Shown in pieces: positions 40,601 to 54,424 of a DNA stretch of 64,000 nt. The stretch is taken from contig VYZB01000122.1 in assembly GCA_013397455.1 (NCBI GenBank), positions 2,118,783-2,182,782 of the forward strand. Direction: 5' to 3'. Below the pieces are notes generated by a model. The model made no database searches. It was not told the DNA's origin and saw only the letters and a program-made list of their open reading frames with translations. This DNA comes from Crotophaga sulcirostris (Eukaryota; Chordata; Aves; Cuculiformes; Crotophagidae). The translations under genes and the position numbers were made by a program. Position 1 is the stretch's first letter. Every line of letters begins with the position of its first letter.

Positions 40601-43024
40601 AAGTGGGAAGGGTATGGTTAATGAGATCTCTTCCAGCTGGCTAGTGTAACTTTTCAAAGTAGGCTTTATTGTTATTTTCCAAAATGGTTCAGGGCTCTAG
40701 TTTCATGCTGTTTCTTTGTATGAATGAAAGAAGACTCAAAGGAAATGTAATTGTATATCATGGCTGATACCTTGTCACTGCATAATTTCTGTAGAACTCA
40801 AAAGTGATTCTGAGTATACAAAAACTGTACTCATAGTGCCCAAACTACTTTCATCTAGGTGGGGGTTTAATCTTTTTTACTTTACAGGATCTTCTATTTG
40901 TGTGCAGTGTGTGTGGTTTGAACAATGAAGCGTAAACAATTCAAACCCCTTGTTCAGAAAAATAAGAAATACGTTGTCATTGCAGCAGATGTTACTATCT
41001 CTCCCCTGAGGGCACAGACAGTCAGAACCCAAATTCCCTTTAATTATCCCAGTAATAGACATATGTACACACATAAGAATGCAGAAAATATGTACTTCTA
41101 GTTGTGGAAGCTCTGTCAGGACAAAGAATACAGGAATGCAGGTTGGATTTTAGACCTTGAGACTCTGGAGGTTAGAGTGGATTATAAAAGCAGATCAGGG
41201 AACCAAAGCAAGGTAATTGCTGTGACTGTGCCTGCCCTGCATGGAGAGGCAAATTGTGGAGGCAATGACTTTTTGCTTTATGAGAGAACGAAAGAAAGAT
41301 GTGAGGACTTGGCTAGATGGAAGTAGGTTTATAGTAGGCTTAAGAAAGAAGTTCAAGTTCACTTGTTTAAAGTCAAGAAACATATACTTTAAGTATGCTT
41401 TATTTTCTGTTTTCCCCATTAATAACAAATAAATTACTTATAGCCCTGCTTCATTACCTCCAAAATTGTTCTGAAGCCATAATTGTTGTTTAAAAAATGA
41501 AGACCCAATAAGAAAGCGGTGAACTTTCTGGAAAATGTCAAGCGGTTTATGGTCTTGCGATTTGTTTTATTACTGACGATTTAAGGTGGAGAGGAGCTCA
41601 GGGAGCTGGCAGAGCTTCTAGATAAGGCTAAAGCTACATATTTATTTCTTGGCCTCTCCAGTTTTCTTTGTAACAAAAAGCAAGCTTCAGGATTGTGTTA
41701 AGTTATGTTGGATAGTAAAAGGAAGGCAACTGCCTTGTTTGTGATTGAAAGAGACCTCCAAAATACTGGATCTTGAAATGGAGCTGTAGTTTTGAGGCTG
41801 TTTTTGTCTTTTTTGTTGTGTTTTTTTTTTCCTTCTCCCTATAAGCAAAGATGAGCTCTGAACTGCAGAATGAGATCTGACATGTTTCCAAAGGGGAACC
41901 AAATGTAGTGTGGTAAGACTTAAAAGAGGAATCTTTTAGCTTGTGGTTGTTGATTTAATCATGCTGGGCAAAGTCGTAACTCCGTCTTTTCTTTTGTAGA
42001 GGATTGGATTGCATTAGCTAACCCTGTCTAAACAACGGATTTTATTTTTTTCCTTGGTAGGGAGAAATGATGTTTTATTTTGTTATTATCTTCCCGGATC
42101 TCTATTTTAGAAACTGCACAGTTTTTACTGTCTAATTACTGTCTAATTACCAGAATGCATATAGTTTTCAATGTATTATCTAGATTAAAAAATAAAAAAA
42201 ATTAGAAGTATTTTTAATGTATAAATTAAGGATCAGCTACTATAAATAAATATTGTTTTGTTTCACAATTGTTATGTCCACATACTCTTAATTCTGAATT
42301 ACTAAAGTCAGCAGAGTATACAGCCCTGGTATAAATGTGTTCTGTATGGCAAGGGCTATGTGCATGGTCTGTTTCATTAAAATGCAGTTCTGAGTATTGT
42401 AAGAGACGCAACTGTTCTAATCTTTTCATTTTACAGAAGCATGAAATGATGTCAGCTGATGTCATCTTTTTGTTGTTGAGCTAATACTTTTCTCTGCAGA
42501 TGTTGCATCCAGTCTGCTTCCGGTGAAGTCCATTCAGATTGTTATGGCCTTCTGGTAGCAAAGACTGTTAGATCTGTTACACCCATGACCCTCTGTAGCC
42601 TTGATGTCTGGGTGTTTGTACCATACATATGAAAAAGTGAGCATGCCGATTATGTTCTAATCTCAGTAACAAATGGACCAATAATTTCACTGGGGCATTG
42701 TACTGAGATTTACTTGGCTTTTGGATTTTTTTAGAACATAGCTGTCTGTTTCTGTAACGTTTAAATGTTAGAGAATTGAGTTTTTTCATGTTTGTCCATT
42801 TGACTAAGGTTCTTAATGCGGTAGTTTGTCCTTCTGGTATACTAAAAATTACAGAAGAGGCACCTTCCTGACCTCTGATTCATCTTGGTGGAGTGTATGT
42901 GTACTTGAAATCTGATGGTGTTGACCTGAGGCTGTAACTATGTTGAATGATCTTGGCTTTGCAGCTTCCAGGGAGTCTGCATATAAAGCCTAGGCAGCAG
43001 ACACTCTACAGCATCTCCCTGTTT
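31626..43024. other. Intronic stretch without recognised genes
   Basis: AT-rich intron sequence of SEMA5A. Visible elements are a T-rich pyrimidine stretch at about 36031-36056, the 14-base tandem repeat at 36983-37024, and a candidate conserved non-coding block at about 35790-36030. Several 60-100 codon open frames are present, none with a recognisable domain or splice context. Confidence 0.5.
36983..37024 (+). repeat. Three-unit 14-bp tandem repeat
   Basis: The units are TTACTGACTGTCTG, TTACTGACTGTCGG and the diverged TCACTGAATGTCAC. The first two differ at one position. Such a short minisatellite is unremarkable but is a clean length-variable marker candidate. Confidence 0.75.
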
Positions 43025-43762
43025 TGGGGCAACCATCAGTATTGATACAGGCTGGGGGATAAACAGATTGAGAGCAGCCATGTGGAGAAGGACCTGGTGG
43101 TCCTGGAGGATGAGAAGCTGGACATCAGCTGGAAATGGGTGCTTGAAGCCCAGAAGGCCAACCGCGTCCTGGGCTGCATCAAAAGAAGTATGGCCAGCAG
43201 GTAGAGAGAGGTGATTCTGCCCTTACACTCTGCTCTGCTAAGGCTGCACCTGGAATAGTGTCCAACTCTGGAGCCCTCAGCAGAGGAAAGACATGGATCT
43301 GTTGGAGCAGGTCCAGAGGAGGGCCACAAAAATTATCAAAGGCCTGGAACACCTCCTCTGTGAAGAGAAGCTGAGAGAGTTGGGGTTGTTCAGCTTGGAG
43401 AAGAGAAGACTCTGACGAGATCTTATTGTGCCCTTTCAATACTTAAAAGGGGGTTTATAAGAAAGATGGGGAAAAACTTTTTATCAGGACCAGTAGCAAT
43501 AGAACAAGGGGTAATGGTTTTACACTAAAAGAGGAGAGGTTTAGACTAGATATTGGGAAGAAATTTTTTACACTGAGAGTGGTGAAACACTGGAACAGGT
43601 TACCCAGAAGGGTGGTGGATGCCCCATCCCTGGAAACATTCAAGGTCAGATTGGAGCAACTTCATCTAGTTGAGGATATCCCTGCTCACTGCAGGGGGAT
43701 GGACTAGATGACCTTAATGGTGCCTTCCAACTCAAACCATTCTATGATTCTATGATTACATG
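43025..43762 (+). mobile_element. CR1 LINE 3' end with ATTCTATG tail
   Basis: A 5'-truncated CR1 in the sense orientation relative to SEMA5A. It starts near 'gcaaccatcagtattgatac', continues through 'tctgctctgctaaggctgca' and 'ctcctctgtgaagagaagct' (the [15 protein letters not shown] region, with one or more indels), and ends with 'ggatggactagatgacctta' and 'ccttccaactcaaacc'. The tail at 43739-43762 has two perfect ATTCTATG units and a third ATTACATG. That octamer tail is diagnostic for avian CR1. Stop codons and frameshifts interrupt the frame, so it is not active. Confidence 0.95.
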
Positions 43763-46700
43763 ATTTTCCCTAAACCTCCAGTGGAAGATACCTCCGCAGC
43801 AGAGGAAAGACACAGTCACTTTAGTGAAACAATTTTGCAAGACAACCTGTCTAAACCATCAGTATCATAAAGCTAAGGAAGTATAAGGTCCTGGAAGCAG
43901 CTCTGCCAACATACCATTGCATGTAAAAAGCATATGTCTGGAATTACTGGGTTTGTAAAAGCAGCCTGTTATGGGCAGGCCTTCTCTGCTTTGTACCGAG
44001 CTGCTGTTTTCAAAGTGTTCACCTTCTGCCATGGACCTTATGGAAGAACAGCAAGTAGCAGGCCAGGTGTTCGTGCTCAGATTTTGAGAAAAAGTATAAT
44101 TAGCATTATTTTTTTTTTTGCTGGGGTACTTCTAACTCCTAGAATGAGTCTTTTCTGTAAGAGAAATGGAATAATATTTGCTGTACTTGCTATATTTGGT
44201 ATATTATTTTGTTAGTATCTGATTTGCTTGTCTTGTCTTGTCTTTGCTTGTCTTTCTCAAAAGAAATGGCACTTTTAATGATTTCATGGTTAATGCATCC
44301 AACAGAAATATACACATTAGGAAAAGCCCATTCTTGTCTGTTTTGCAACAGTGCGGGGCTGGATTAGAGGAAGAGTTTGGTCCAAAGTCAATACAAATAT
44401 GTAAAGAATAACTTTACAGATATGTAGAGAATAACCTGCACTTGTATGAGTTTAAACACTATGTACCAGAAATACAACCACCATACCTGTGGTGGAGCTT
44501 CATGACATTGCGGGGTGCATGAGGTAGTTTGTTCAGGTGTAGCGTAGTTTTCTGTCCACTACAATGACAACCAGATAAGCCCTGATGCCTGAGAAGTCTG
44601 TTTGCAGCTTTGTTTTCAGAAGCTAATCTGAGGCAAAAAATCACCTGTATATGGAATCTTACATTGTCACTTATATGTTTTCAACTATAACTCTTTTATT
44701 CTCATTACTACTTTTTTTTTTTAAACCTTATTGCTCAAAGTTACTGAAAACATTGAGTCATTGTACACAAAGGTTGAGCAACTTATATCTTGAATAAGTC
44801 CTAGAAAGTTGTGTTGTTGACAAATTAAGCTTCAGCCCCTTTCAGGTGAACAGGTTTGAATTCTGATTGGTTTCAGAAGTAGTACAGCCGGTCTTCAGCT
44901 GAACTGTCACGATAGCATTCTCTTTTTTTTTTTGGTTGGAACTCTTCACTTGAGCTGTGATACCTTTTTTCCTCTCATCTGCTGTGAGTCAGTGGTTTAC
45001 CACCAAAGGTGTGTTTAACGCATTTGTGTGAGGAGAGAATACAGTGAAAGAGCTAGAAAAGTTTGGTGATTGCAAATGTAAGAAAAAAGCATAAACAAGC
45101 GTGAACGTAAAAGATGCAACAGGCCGTTTTTCTTCTTTTGCTTTCCAACATAGGGCAATGCTTGTTTTCCTGAAGTTGTTCTGACTAGATTTATTATTCA
45201 TGGATTTATTTATATTATAATGGGAATTCTAAAATGAGAACTTCACAATCACACTGTATTGATACTGATTGATGCACAGAAATGACTGAAGGAATACTTG
45301 ATTTTCTCAGTCCTAGTTTAAAAATAATTAAGGGCAATGGAGTCCTGAAATGTCACGGCAGAGTGTTTACAAGTGCACCTGTGTCCTTAAAGAATGCATG
45401 TTGCAAATAAATCCCTGAAGCAGGGTGTGCTGAATGAGCGAACAGGTGGATCGCCTCTTACCAGACATGACACCTTGCTTAATAGATTCCTCTGGGTTTA
45501 ATGATGTTGGCACAAGGGCAGCGGAGTGATGTGATAGAGTCAATGTGGCACATCACTGTGGGGACTTCTGACTTGTCTCACTGCCTTTGAAGAGGATAGA
45601 AATGTAACTTGAGTATCACAGGAAAAGAAGATCTAAGTTAGGCTAAAATCATTGTATATCTTCAGGAAGACAGGGATTATTGTATCATCCTTAGATTACA
45701 TACGGTTAATTATAAATTAACTTTATCATGCAATAGGTTAAAGAATTTGTTGCACCGATGGTGGTACTGAGCATATGTTGAACTTTGTGCTCACTATTTT
45801 CATAAAGGACACCATAGTATGATGTGTCACATACATACACCATAAACACTACTGAAATTTTTAATATCTATGTTAATTTTTTAATGAAATAAGGAGGTCT
45901 TCATTGTCTTTTAACTTTGTTATTTACCATTAAAGATCACTACTGAATTCAATTCTAAACATACCGCTCTGTTCCTTATTAGTCATTTCTCAATTTATCT
46001 TACTACTTACTGTAGCTCTACTTTGAAGGGCTAAATAATGAAACTTAGAGATTAGAGAGGACTTTACTGTTTCATTTGCAAAGAGCTGTAGACTGAAGTC
46101 CTTGGCAAGTCCTTAGACAAAGTAAACCAGGCAAGCTATGCCCTGTTGGGTAGGTATAAAATTAAAAGTAACACTGAAACAGATTTCTGGACTTCCATTT
46201 TTTGTATGAGTATCTGACGTCCCTCTGCCCAGCTTCGATTGTAAGCTTCCTTTGTATTTTAAGCTCTTTAGGAGACTTGATTGACCTTTCCTAGAAGCTG
46301 AGGGTACTCTAGTGCATTTGCTTTGCCATAGGTTTATAAGACATGGCAAATTTTGTTTCCTACTAAATCTAAGCTACTAAAAAACCCAAACAAGCCCCAA
46401 ACCTGAACCCCACAGGAAAACCCAGAGTGTGTGATTGACAGCATGTTCATGAAAGCTGTAGCTTTCTCAGAATCCATTTCCATTTTCTCTGGGAAATATT
46501 TGGGAATGTATTTGAGTTATAAGGCCTGCAGATTTCAGTCCTGTAATAGCAATTAAAAAAAAAGATATATATCTCTTTTTTTGCTAAGGGTAAATGTGTC
46601 TTGAGTGTAAAGAAAGGACCCAGCATATGTTGGAGACCAGCTTTTGTTATGACTGTATGTATACCATGATATATTTTTCCACGGACAGCTTTAAGCCTGA

Positions 46701-49700
46701 GACCAATGTCTGCAGAACTGTAAATATGCGTACTTAATTTTAAAGCAGGAAAAAAATAATGAAGGTTGAAGGTGGGTCTGAATAATGTTTTCGGTATCAG
46801 GAGTAAGAAGAGAGAAGTCACTAAAGAGTTAGGTATTTTACCGTGCTACGCATCAACCGATGGGAGAGGAAAGGGAAGGGAATGCTCGAAAGGGGAAGGT
46901 TGGAATTGGAAAGTGGAGAGATGTTGCTCTTTGTCACCTGTGACCAGTAGGCAGTACGATTAGGTTATGTCAGCTGGCCAGCTTAACTGACACATATATT
47001 TATGATACTGTTGTAGTATATATAATCTATAGCTGTGTTATTTTGTAAAGCTTATCATGTTGCATCTATGTGAAAACCATTGATAAAGTGAAATTACTAA
47101 TGCTTACTACTTTATCATGAGTTTTTAATTCAAAGAAAAATAAATTATAGACCCTTAATAACTTGTTTTGCATTTTTTGTTCTAGGGAGATAACTCAGAA
47201 CTGAAAGGTTTTCTTTCACCTAAGGTTTTTCAGCTAGTTTTTACCGTTTAGATGGAAATAAATATAATTATTATTTTGATTTAGTTATATACGTTTTTGT
47301 GGTGTTATTCAAAGCAGAATTTCACCAATAAGCTTTTACTTCGACATTTCACATGGCTTTTTTATAGTCTTGTTTGTTTGTTTATTGATTATTTTTTAAA
47401 TTTTTCCTTACAGAAGCATCACAAAGTTGTAGCTTTATGACATAAAGTCATGTTTCTGTGTTACAGGAGGCCACTGTCACACATATGCGATGCAGTTTCA
47501 GAGTGTTTACTGAAAAAACCTCAGCTCTAGCCGTCATGTGCTCTTCTCGACCTTATTCCCTCAAGCAAGAAAACTGCTGAATACAGCAAAGACAGGATAA
47601 AATAATTTATATTTTGTAGGGACAGAGGGGAATCGAATGTCAGAGAGAGTTCTTAGCAAGTCCTCGTTCTCTTATTGTTCTGTAGCCTGGGCTTGCCTTA
47701 CCCTGCCTGGCCCCTGCCCTCTTACTCAAAAGCTGGAAATGGTCTCAACAACCTGCTTTCTGTACCTTGAATCTTTATTGTACCTTGCTGAGATAGCAGG
47801 ACAAGTGGAAGAGAATTGCATCTTTGAATCTCAGTCTTTCCTGTAGTCTTCTGGCACCACAGTACCTCTTTGTGCTGAAATGTCTCTGGCCTACCCATGC
47901 CATGGGGCTGTACTGCATGCTCATCTTGCAGGAGACCAAGGGTTTCATTTGCCATACCAATACTGAACTGAAGTAATCTTGTTCTCAACTGCTTGCCTTG
48001 TCTGTCTTTCAGAGACTGCTGTTTTCACAGCGGGTCTGGCTCTACCTGTGTGCAGAGCTGCGGCTGAGCCAGTGACATTTTCAGGTCTACACATCTGCAC
48101 ACAGCAATACAAATTTGAATGTTAATACATTAGTATCCTGAGTTGTACTTTGGCAGTTTAGGAGTAGACTTGTGTGTGATTCTGCAAGATTGTACCTTGG
48201 AGGCAGCAACCACTGGGCACGAGCAGACCCTGGCTTGAGAAACTATCCAGTGCAGATGGAATCAGCAGTGAATTTAGCTACACATTCTGTGGAACCTGTA
48301 CAAACTGGCATTACAGACCTGAAATTGCCCAGATGCGTACAGGTTTTCATTAAAAATGAAGAAGTTAGTTTTCTGACACTCAAGTGATTCTGCTGAACGG
48401 TTCCATCTGTTTTTCCAAAGTACACGATCCTACAGCTTCTGCACAATGTGTTTAATGGTTCTTTACAATGGCTGAAAAAGTTTTGACGCATAAAAACTTT
48501 TTTCTCCTCAACCCTTTTCCTTAGGAATGGATGACTTGCTTATGCAAAAACTTTAATATTTAGATTAGGAGCAGGTCATCCTTAAACAGGCACTAGACTT
48601 GGATTATTTCAACCCAGACATTTGCAAAAGGAAAAATATGCTCATGAGCGAAGAAGGAAGCTTGGAATGGGTGTTGGCAACCTGAGCTGCAATGGTGATA
48701 CCAGTATCAAAAATTACACTGAAATGGCACTCTCAAGGGGGGCTGGTGTTGACTCTGTGTTCTAAATGGTCATGATCGTGTGCTCACAATTTGGTCTTGT
48801 AGTTGACTGTTTCCACAGCTATGGTCTTCAAATAGACGGTTGCATAGCCCTCTTCACCTTTCACATGTGTTCTGCAACACTGCTCTGTTACTACATTAAA
48901 AAAAAATAATTAAGGAAAATGCTTCAACATCCTGAGAACTGGGAGAGAAACTCTGGAAGATAACTGCAATTTTTTAAAGGACAATATATATAGTTATAGC
49001 AATTTTATGTATTTTGTGTCTGTGTTAAAAAAGAAAAAAAAATCATACTGTGTTCCCAGAATGTTTGTGTTCATATAGCTGCACTGTTGTCTATCCAGTT
49101 AATGATATGAATGCAAAAATAACTACTAATAATGCAAATATTTAAGGATTTGTTGTACAGTTATTTATGTGTTTAACTTTGAAAGTAGAAATAGATTCAT
49201 ATTCTGAACACAAGTAATGCTTCTTGCTGATTTTCATTAACATACCTACTTGTCTGCCCTGTTTTATGTAGCACTAAAAACCAAAAATCATTGCCTGCGT
49301 ATCAAGTATTTTCCCTTTTTCATCCCTCGTGTCTAAATCTTTTTATTGTAACAATGATGAAGAGTAAAATTTGCTTGTTTTTCTCATTGTTTTCTACTTG
49401 TTTGGATCCTTTTTTAATGAACAAAATAAAAAAAAAAACAAACCCTTAGTCCTCAGCTGTTTCTGATGCACAGGAAATTAATCTGACTTTACCTAAGTAA
49501 GTGCCAGTGAATTGCAGTTGTGCTGTGGTGTTTTCTGCTTTACCTAAGGGGGAAAACTACATCTAGCTTATAAATGAGACCAAAATTTGAGTATATCTTT
49601 CAAGTCTGTATTGATTGACTGTTCTATATGTTTTATAGGCCTGTAGTGTAAATTACGTGGTATGATGGTAAAAGTTTTCCACGTTTCCTTAGAGGACAAT

Positions 49701-49808
49701 ACTGAAAAAACCTGCAGCCCCACAGTATTTGCTAATGTAATGTTTGCTACCTAGTGTAATACTATCATGACATTTACAGTAACAGTTGTATTTCTTGATT
49801 GTTTTTAG
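43763..49808. other. Intronic stretch without recognised genes
   Basis: No exon is recognised before the SEMA5A exon B acceptor. A short (CTTGT)n run lies at 44227-44255. The block at about 45340-45600 looks less random than its surroundings and is listed as a candidate conserved element. The 47640-47990 region is somewhat richer in G and C, but no known family was recognised. Confidence 0.5.
44227..44255 (+). repeat. (CTTGT)n short tandem repeat
   Basis: Three perfect CTTGT units are followed by degenerate ones (CTTTG, CTTGT, CTTT). It is a small pentanucleotide repeat. Confidence 0.8.
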
Positions 49809-49908
49809 AAATAGCCCCTTGGTTACATGTATTCAGAGCAGAAGATGCTGTGGACTTCTCACAGTTAACGTTTGACCCAGGACAAAAAGAACTTATTGCT
49901 GGAGCAAG
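49809..49908 (+). CDS. SEMA5A: Semaphorin 5A, second coding exon (Sema domain)
   Basis: This 100-base exon continues the Sema domain. Its first two bases complete the Glu codon split by the previous exon. The peptide reads EIAPWLHVFRAEDAVDF and then SQLTFDPGQKELIAGA, ending within an Arg codon split after AG. These are the hallmark residues of the SEMA5A N-terminal Sema segment; the DFSQLTFDPGQKEL block in particular is close to the human protein. The acceptor is a T-rich 'gattgtttttag' and the donor is AAG before GTGAGA. With 100 bases it is not divisible by three, so skipping it alone would shift the frame. Paralogue SEMA5B is less likely, because it differs in this block. Confidence 0.95.
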
Positions 49909-52900
49909 GTGAGAAATCTATTTTCTTTTTGTTTTGCATCAGACTGGATTTTATTCTTTGTTGATAAGTAATATTGAGCCAAATTCTAGCATAAGCTTGC
50001 TCTTATGTTAGTCCCTTGCCTTCCAGACTCGCTAAACTGAACATTGTGTACGGTTGTTTCTCTTTTTGGTCACCAAAATTAAAAGATGGACTGCCTGATA
50101 TGAATGATCCTAATAGCTTACACTGTTCTCATCTTTAAGAGGACAGTCCTGGACTACTCTCAAACTTTGGATGCATACAGTAGAACAGGCAGATGCCGTA
50201 TGACAATGTGACAAAAGGTACCATAGCATAAAACTTATGAAGAACCCAAATTTGGCTACACAGCACGGCTCTTTGTGCTTGGATGATTCTAATAATTATT
50301 CTGTACAGTGCCAGGAACAATGTGTTAGAGACTGCAGAATTAGTCGTAAAGTTAGTGATAAGCATAATTTTTGCACAGTAGGACAGTACTTTTCAAGCTG
50401 TGATCAACAGTGACACTGTCTTAGGTATCAACATTGAAGCAGTGACAGCCCTTGAAGACCACTTTTTCTTCTCTTAGCATATGGAAACATTTTGGTTGGA
50501 AAAAGATTTTAACCATCTAAACTTATTTAAATCTGTTGTCTGAATATATTTTGCTCTCAAATTAACAAAGTTCTAGTCACTTCATTTTTCTGTTAGGTTT
50601 AGTATTGGAATATACTGCTGTTTGCCAATTTGTTTTTTAGTTGAAAATGGGGTTCAAAATACAGTCACAAAATATGCTGTGAGGTTTTTTTTTTTCTGTG
50701 TGCCAAAGGAAGTTGCTTAGCTACAGGGACAAAACTTTCTGAATGAGGATATATATATATGGGTCTCTGGCCCACCTGAATTTCCCACTTGGGATATGCT
50801 TTGCATGTGTTGATTTTTCTGTTCTGTAAGCTGCCACATGAAATGAGGCATGAGGCTGTCAACTGGTGCTGTTCTATAAAGACAGCCAGCATAACTCAAA
50901 TCTGTCTGAGCCTCTCCTCAGTTCCATGCAATTGTATGTTGGATCGATGCATGCTGTATAGATATCAATAACCAATGAAAAAAAATGATTTATTTTTACA
51001 CTCTCCTTTCTTTCTTTTTCTCCAAACTGTTCATCTGGGCTACAAATCTTAGCAAAGAATATGCTCATTTAAACTTGTGCTTTTGATGGAGTCCTTTGAA
51101 TGACTATGAAATAAACTTTGGATGATTTTCCTGAATAGTCAGTGACTACAAAAAAAATGCCAATTCTATCTTTTACGAAATACGCAATACAGTAAAAGCA
51201 GTAGGTTTTGTTTGGTTTCTCTCTAAGTTAACACTGATTCAGAGCTTAATATCTCTTGTTCTGACTAAAATTGCAAAACTAAAAATATGCAGTGTTTAAA
51301 AGCACAACAGAAATCTTTGTTTTCCACAGTCCAGTGTAGCTGGCTGTGACACATTCATAGAATTTACTGGATTTTTCCTTGCATTATTCTGCATTTCTGT
51401 TCTAAATTCTAAGGTTTTCCACAGCTTTGTTGTGTTTGCCCATGGAGACCTTACTTTAGAATGACTGTGCTTGCTAGTGGGTTTCTCTAATTATTTTATC
51501 ATATGGATTATGTATGTGATCATATGTCAAATATATATTAGGAATAATATTCCTGATATCAATATGTCTTTTGCACTACACGTCTTTCTCTTCTCAAAGC
51601 GTTGTGCCAGACTATATGGTGAAAATCATAGTATGTCATGGACTCAGATTCAGAGACTAGCAACTAGCTGTCAGGGTGCACTAGTCTCAAAAATGCAAAT
51701 GTTGATCTTCCTGATTACGCCCCATTTGCATGTAGTCCCCAATACCATGTGGAATGAATACACTCACTGTGAATATGATTTCATGTTTTCTGCTTGTTTG
51801 CAGGAGTGGTGTTTGCAGACTTTCATAGTCTCAACTGGCTGCAGGGATTTTTTTTTTTTTTCCTTAACCCACTGTTTCTGGTTACCTTTAATCCAGGGCT
51901 ATCTGAACAAAGCAATAATATTACCATACTTGTGCTATGGCCTGTGGATAAAATTTTAGTACAAGTTTCTTGTCCATCTGCCTCACAGGATTCACATATC
52001 TGGAGAGCCATCTGACAGTATTGGAAATTCCTAAATCCCTTTTTCCATTATTGATATTCACTGTGGGTGATTGTTTTCCATTTTTAAAATTCTGCAGCCT
52101 CTAGAGAGGCTTATTACTTGTTTGTCTTAATAAGCAAGGTAGTGAACTGGATTCGCATTAGGAGCTGCCAATGTCATGCAGCTGGGTAAAAAGACAGATA
52201 TGATCCTATAATGCCTCAAAAGGTATCTCATGTAGTGACAGAGTACTATTGATATAATTGCACAAAGTGCTTGGGAGACTTTTAACTGTAGTAGTGTTTA
52301 TTATTTTGTTTATATATGCTTAAACAAGGTTAACCAAAATTGGAAAGAGGTGTAGGGAAGGGCTGCTGAAAGGCAAATGAGGAGGATTGGAATTGTAGTG
52401 CAGGAAAACAAAGGCTGAGCATGTGTGCAGCACTTGCCCGTAAATCCATCAGCAGGTACATCAAGGGAAGGAAATAGTTGTATAAACTACATAGTAGCGT
52501 TGGCAGAAAACCAAATCAGTTTAAGTTGGCCATGATTAATCCAGTCAAGGAAAAATGAGTTTTGTCACATTTCACCAGTGCAAACAAAACAAGAACAGAA
52601 ACATTTTTGACATAGAGATCTCTAAATATATGAAAGAGACATTATTCTATAGTATTTGCCATAGCAGGCAATGACCAGGAAGGTAGTTTTTACTAGTCCT
52701 ACACTGCTAAAATTGGTATCACTTGTTTAATTTGGAAAATAAAGGTGGTATCTTCTGATATCTGCAGGCAATCTGTAGTTATTTTGCAAAACCAGATATT
52801 TTTACATTATCTGTTCTGTGCATGCCCTCACAGCTTCCCCCCGCCTCCCCAGCTTGTCTTCTGTCCTTGTGAGAAGCCTCTACTTGATATTTTTTGTTCT

Positions 52901-54424
52901 GCAAAATGTCCAGTTCTTCTGTAGGGCTTAAGTTGATTAATTTGGGGTCTTATAGCCTTATTTCAGTTTCCTTACACCATCTCCAGTGATCTGTGAAGGT
53001 TACTACTCCACTACTAGCACACATCTTCACTTTAATCATCCTGTCTACCCTGGCACTGGTATTTCCTTTGTGCTGAGGAGTTGCCTAGGATTTGGAGCCA
53101 CCCCACCCTTCCACTCTCCCACCACCTCCTGTGGGGAGAGAGACTGCTAATTGCAATGAAGTTTGATTTTTAGCTCAGTCTGGCTTGTTTCTAGAGCGTG
53201 CACATTCATGTTTCTCTGAATGCAATAGAAACAGGTTACTGCAGTGCAAGTTGTCTTGCTTGCCTGGGACATTTTTGTAAAAATTATCCATGTAGAAAAA
53301 TTAATTTAGATAACTTTGAGAAATGGATGAGTGGGGTGGAGGGGATGGGGACAGAAAAGAGGAAAAGGCAGAGGGAGAAATTTATCTTGCCTGACTTTGA
53401 TCAAACAGCCTAAAGTACACAGTGAAGACAAGCGAAGATTATAGTTCGATTTATGAGGCTGATTTAAGGGAAGAAGAATGATTTTTATTATGGTTACTGG
53501 GTTTTAAAATTTGCATTTGAAGAATGTGAGAGGTTTTTCAGTGTTATGTCAATTGGATCTAGATTTAATGTAAGAGGAACTTTTTTCTTAATAGGTATGT
53601 GATAAACTGTGTGAGATTATTCATTTCTGTAAAATGGAAAAAAAAAAGAAAATACAATAATGAGAAACAATCTACCAAGAAAATTCAGTATGGATGTAAA
53701 ACAGTTATTAGTACATTACAAAGACTATTGGCTTTTGGCAACAGGATAATACAGCTCTGTTCCCATGAAAATTTGTCTTTAAAATTTGCCCCAAGCATTA
53801 TTCTTAGCATCACATATGACCTAGCAGATAAAAATAAATGAGTTCTCTTGCAATCTGAAACCTTCTAGGGAATTAATTTGTTTTCTTTCAGAAAAAACAT
53901 ATGGCAGGGCAGAATTTACTTTTATAATTAAGTGGCATCAGCGAAGGCTTACTCTCAGGGCATTAGCTTCTCAGTAAGCTCAAGGAAATGAGAGACTGCT
54001 TGTTTATACCTTATTCTGATAAATCCTGATAAAATATTCAGATGAATATTTCTCTGTCTGTTATTTAGTGGACTGACTTAGTGTCTAATCAAATATGATA
54101 ATGATTTCTTTATTTTTAAATGCCAGTAAGCATAGAGATTCATGGATTTCCCCAAGAACAACCTTGCCTTTTCCTGTGTGGAAGCACTTTGCCATATGTC
54201 CTGCAGTGTTTTCTTTTTTTCTCTCTTGAAAAGGTCAATTGAGGGGGGAAAAAAGGCCAGCTCAGGGGAAGGATGCAGCAGTGTCTGAATAGCTCTCGGA
54301 AAGTGTGCATTGCTTTTTTTTATCTTCATTCTCTGACAATACTTTAAATACTTACCAATAAGATAGTTTTTATAAATCAAATATTCCAGCCATTCTGGTA
54401 AAATGAGTATCAACTGGAATTATG

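Larger units (their letters stand above)
30132..49808 (+). other. SEMA5A: SEMA5A intron between coding exons A and B (19.7 kb)
   Basis: The intron begins GTAAGG and ends with 'cttgattgtttttag'. It holds an antisense old CR1 fragment close to its 5' end, a three-unit tandem repeat near 37.0 kb, a sense CR1 near 43.0-43.8 kb and short CTTGT repeats at 44.2 kb. I see no other exon in it. The block at about 36480-37110 is richer in G and C and may be an unrecognised repeat, but I cannot assign it. Confidence 0.88.

Noticed and set aside
43036..43643. Several open frames on the - strand
   Set aside because: Antisense readings of the CR1 3' end at 43025-43762.
51471..51959. 162-codon open frame on the + strand, the longest in the window
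   Set aside because: It lies inside the SEMA5A intron, has no recognisable domain and no exon context. Its composition is that of AT-rich DNA read by chance.
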